DNA of 64,000 nt from Streptomyces sp. SW4 (GTDB taxonomy: Bacteria; Actinomycetota; Actinomycetes; Streptomycetales; Streptomycetaceae), in assembly GCA_003248315.1 (NCBI GenBank), contig QKWM01000004.1, positions 5,267,001 through 5,331,000 on the forward strand, in the 5' to 3' direction. Position 1 is the first letter of the stretch, and every line of letters starts with the position of its first letter. Both the position numbers and the translations under genes were made by a program. Shown here piece after piece: positions 62,537 through 64,000 of the stretch. Below the pieces are notes generated by a model. It was not told where the DNA came from, made no database searches, and saw nothing but the letters and a program-made list of their open reading frames with translations.

Positions 62537-64000
62537 TCACCGCCGGGGCGTCGCGACGGAAACGCCCAGCGGCTTGGCGAGACCGGCCACCGCCTCGTCC
62601 AGACGCTCCAGATGCCGCAGCACGCGGCCGGTGATCCTGCCGTAGCGCGGGGCACCGGCCGCGTCCGGCTTCAGCAGCGAGGCGATGCTCGGCCCGGTCT
62701 CCACCTCCGTACCGGCCTGCCGGTCCGCGACGTGCGCCGCGATCGCCTCGATGTTGCGCACCGTGCGCCGCACCGCGCCGCGCAGCCGCGGATCCGCCGC
62801 GATCGACGGATGGGTGGGCAGCAGCTCGGCCGTCGCCGCCAGCGACCGCGCGTGATAGGCGCAGGTCTCCAGCAGCGCCACCACATAGCGGGCGGTGTCC
62901 CGACGGGCCCGCAGCGGCGTGACCGGATGGGTCAGCGGCTGGGTGGCGGCCCGCAGATCGCCGAGGGCCTGGTCCAGGTCCCGGGCCCGGTCCAGCAGGT
63001 CGGCGGCCGGGCCACCGCTCAGCTGGTCGACGGCGCCCTCCGTGACGTCCTTCAGCCGCTCCAGCACCGTGCCGAGCAGTTCGTCGGTCCGGCGGTCGGT
63101 GCGCACCGGCAGCACCAGCGCCGCCGCGACGACGCCGCAGGCCGCCCCGAGCGCCGTCTCCTCCACCCGCAGCAGCAGCACCGACATGCTGTAGGTGTGC
63201 AGCAGGGTGTACAGCAGCCCCAGCATCGCGGTCACGAAGAACGACATCAGCGTGTACGACAGCGGGGCCGTGTAAAACATCGCGAAGATCAGCAGCAGTA
63301 CCAGCCCGAACGCCAGCCACGTGTGGTTGCCGACCAGGCCCGCCAGCACGATCCCGGCCACGACCCCGAACAGCGTCCCCAGCACCCTGCGGTAGCCCTT
63401 GACGAGGATCTCGCCGGTGGAGGCCGTATTGAGGAAGACGATCCAGCAGGCCAGCACCGCCCAGTACCAGCGCTGCGCCGACAGCAGCTCGCCGCCCGCG
63501 ATGGCCAGCAGCGAGCCGACCGTGACCTGCACCGCGGCCCGCGTCGTGGGCCGGCGCAGCCCCGTCTCCTCCTCGGGCTCGTCCTGCTCGCCGGCGTCGA
63601 TCGCGGCGTCCTCGGCGTCCATCTCCTCACGCGAGCGCGCGGTGGCCGGCGAGTCGTCCGACTCGTCCTGCGGGCCGTCCAGCGCCACCCGCAGCCCATG
63701 ATCGCCCTTGCGGTCTCGCCGAGCCCGCGGAAGACGTCCTGCACGGCCGGTGAGGCCACCGGCAGGTTCTCCTCGTCGCGGTAGCCGAGCAGCCGGTTGC
63801 GCAGCTGGGACAGCGCCGTCCGCGCGCCCGGTCCGGCGGCACCAGCACCAGCGCCCGCAGCGCGCCGAGATCGCGGCGCAGCAGGGCCGTCGCCTCGTCC
63901 GGCCCGGCAGCCGCCCACCGACGGGGCCGGGGCGCCCGGCAGATGCAGCGTCAGGGTGTCCGCCCGCTCCGCACTGCGCGCGGTCAGCAGCAGCAGTCCC
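62537..64000 (-). CDS. FUSC-family membrane protein (5' end beyond the window)
   Basis: The stop is at 62537 and the gene runs past position 64000. The visible part has an aromatic-rich N-terminal segment LLGYRDEENLPVASPAVQDV, then at least four spans (VTVGSLLAIAGGELLSAQRW, LFGVVAGIVLAGLVGNHTWL, FGLVLLLIFAMFYTAPLSYT, ALGAACGVVAAALVLPV) and a long soluble helical domain (DVTEGAVDQLSGGPAADLLD, RTVRNIEAIAAHVADRQAGT). This matches the FUSC/YccS family, thought to move aromatic or hydroxybenzoate-type compounds. Indels lie near 63700 and 63836. Confidence 0.8.
   Translation of the reverse strand, partial: GTAAADRAQCGAGGHPDAASAGRPGPVGGRLPGRTRRRPCCAAISARCGRWCWCRRTGRADGAVPAAQPAARLPRRGEPAGGLTGRAGRLPRARRDRKGDHGLRVALDGPQDESDDSPATARSREEMDAEDAAIDAGEQDEPEEETGLRRPTTRAAVQVTVGSLLAIAGGELLSAQRWYWAVLACWIVFLNTASTGEILVKGYRRVLGTLFGVVAGIVLAGLVGNHTWLAFGLVLLLIFAMFYTAPLSYTLMSFFVTAMLGLLYTLLHTYSMSVLLLRVEETALGAACGVVAAALVLPVRTDRRTDELLGTVLERLKDVTEGAVDQLSGGPAADLLDRARDLDQALGDLRAATQPLTHPVTPLRARRDTARYVVALLETCAYHARSLAATAELLPTHPSIAADPRLRGAVRRTVRNIEAIAAHVADRQAGTEVETGPSIASLLKPDAAGAPRYGRITGRVLRHLERLDEAVAGLAKPLGVSVATPRR

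Noticed and set aside
59808..63320. A 1170-residue open frame on the minus strand
   Set aside because: It is antisense to the sigma factor, DUF5133, DUF1206 and FUSC genes, has no recognisable domain, and is a product of high GC content.
1..64000. Programmed frameshifting as the cause of the many frame changes
   Set aside because: The sites have no common slippery sequence and occur at diverse C or G runs across unrelated genes; sequencing error explains them better.
1..64000. CRISPR arrays
   Set aside because: The tandem repeats seen have no unique spacers of even length, and no cas genes are present.

Overview
The window is very GC-rich chromosomal DNA from an actinomycete, almost certainly Streptomyces. 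Support comes from gene content: a SsgA-like sporulation protein, WhiB, a streptophobe-type membrane protein, DUF5133, SPW, two SigB-type sigma factors with RsbW-like partners, GH19 chitinase behind DasR-like operators, a PopR/ClpP pair, and codons with G or C in the third position. No rRNA, tRNA or CRISPR array was recognised.

About half of the genes are interrupted by single-base indels. Most sit in short C or G runs, and conserved protein sequence continues in another frame on the far side. I read these as base-calling or assembly errors rather than decay. Broken genes are therefore reported as whole spans with the frame change described.

Layout. (1) 1-7.35 kb: the right end of a prophage or integrative element. 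It holds the tail of a lysis protein, three overlapping small membrane proteins, small zinc-ribbon proteins, a HAD phosphatase, two XRE regulators and an IS30-family element with clear terminal inverted repeats. The element seems to end near 7.35 kb, where the first 12 codons of a GlsB/YeaQ-like gene are cut off. (2) 7.4-17.9 kb: chromosomal metabolism, with SPW protein, acyl-CoA dehydrogenase-like flavoprotein, an ECF42-type sigma factor with its DGPF/YCII partner, GH19 chitinase, adenosine deaminase, a DinB protein, and a LysR/aldo-keto reductase pair. (3) 18-25 kb: a Ser/Thr phosphosignalling locus with an FHA-FHA-ABC transporter, a repeat protein with seven P-T-(R/H)-x-(V/M)-type motifs, a Ser/Thr kinase, a streptophobe protein and a DUF6777 protein. 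(4) 25-29 kb: RsbW-like protein, SigB-family sigma (SigL-like), PopR-like regulator and two coupled ClpP genes, the second lacking the catalytic His. (5) 29-47 kb: housekeeping and accessory genes, including VOC proteins, SGNH lipoprotein, RNase HI, monooxygenase plus aldo-keto reductase, SsgA-like protein, F420-type oxidoreductase, a membrane pseudokinase, serine/threonine dehydratase, AIM24, a TerD-CAP-CAP fusion, a large LuxR-type ATPase regulator and a universal stress protein. (6) 47-57 kb: DUF4032, metallo-hydrolase, AlkB, TetR with an FAD dehydrogenase, WhiB/DUF488, ArgP-LysE, MFS and a cNMP-binding protein. (7) 57-64 kb: an Orn/Lys/Arg decarboxylase, a second RsbW/SigB-type sigma/DUF5133 module, DUF1206 and a FUSC transporter that runs off the right edge.

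The most interesting parts are the kinase/FHA/ABC locus, which resembles the mycobacterial PknF-Rv1747 pair but has an added repeat protein, the pseudokinase at 38-39.6 kb, the ClpP lacking its His, and the probable element/chromosome junction at 7.35 kb.
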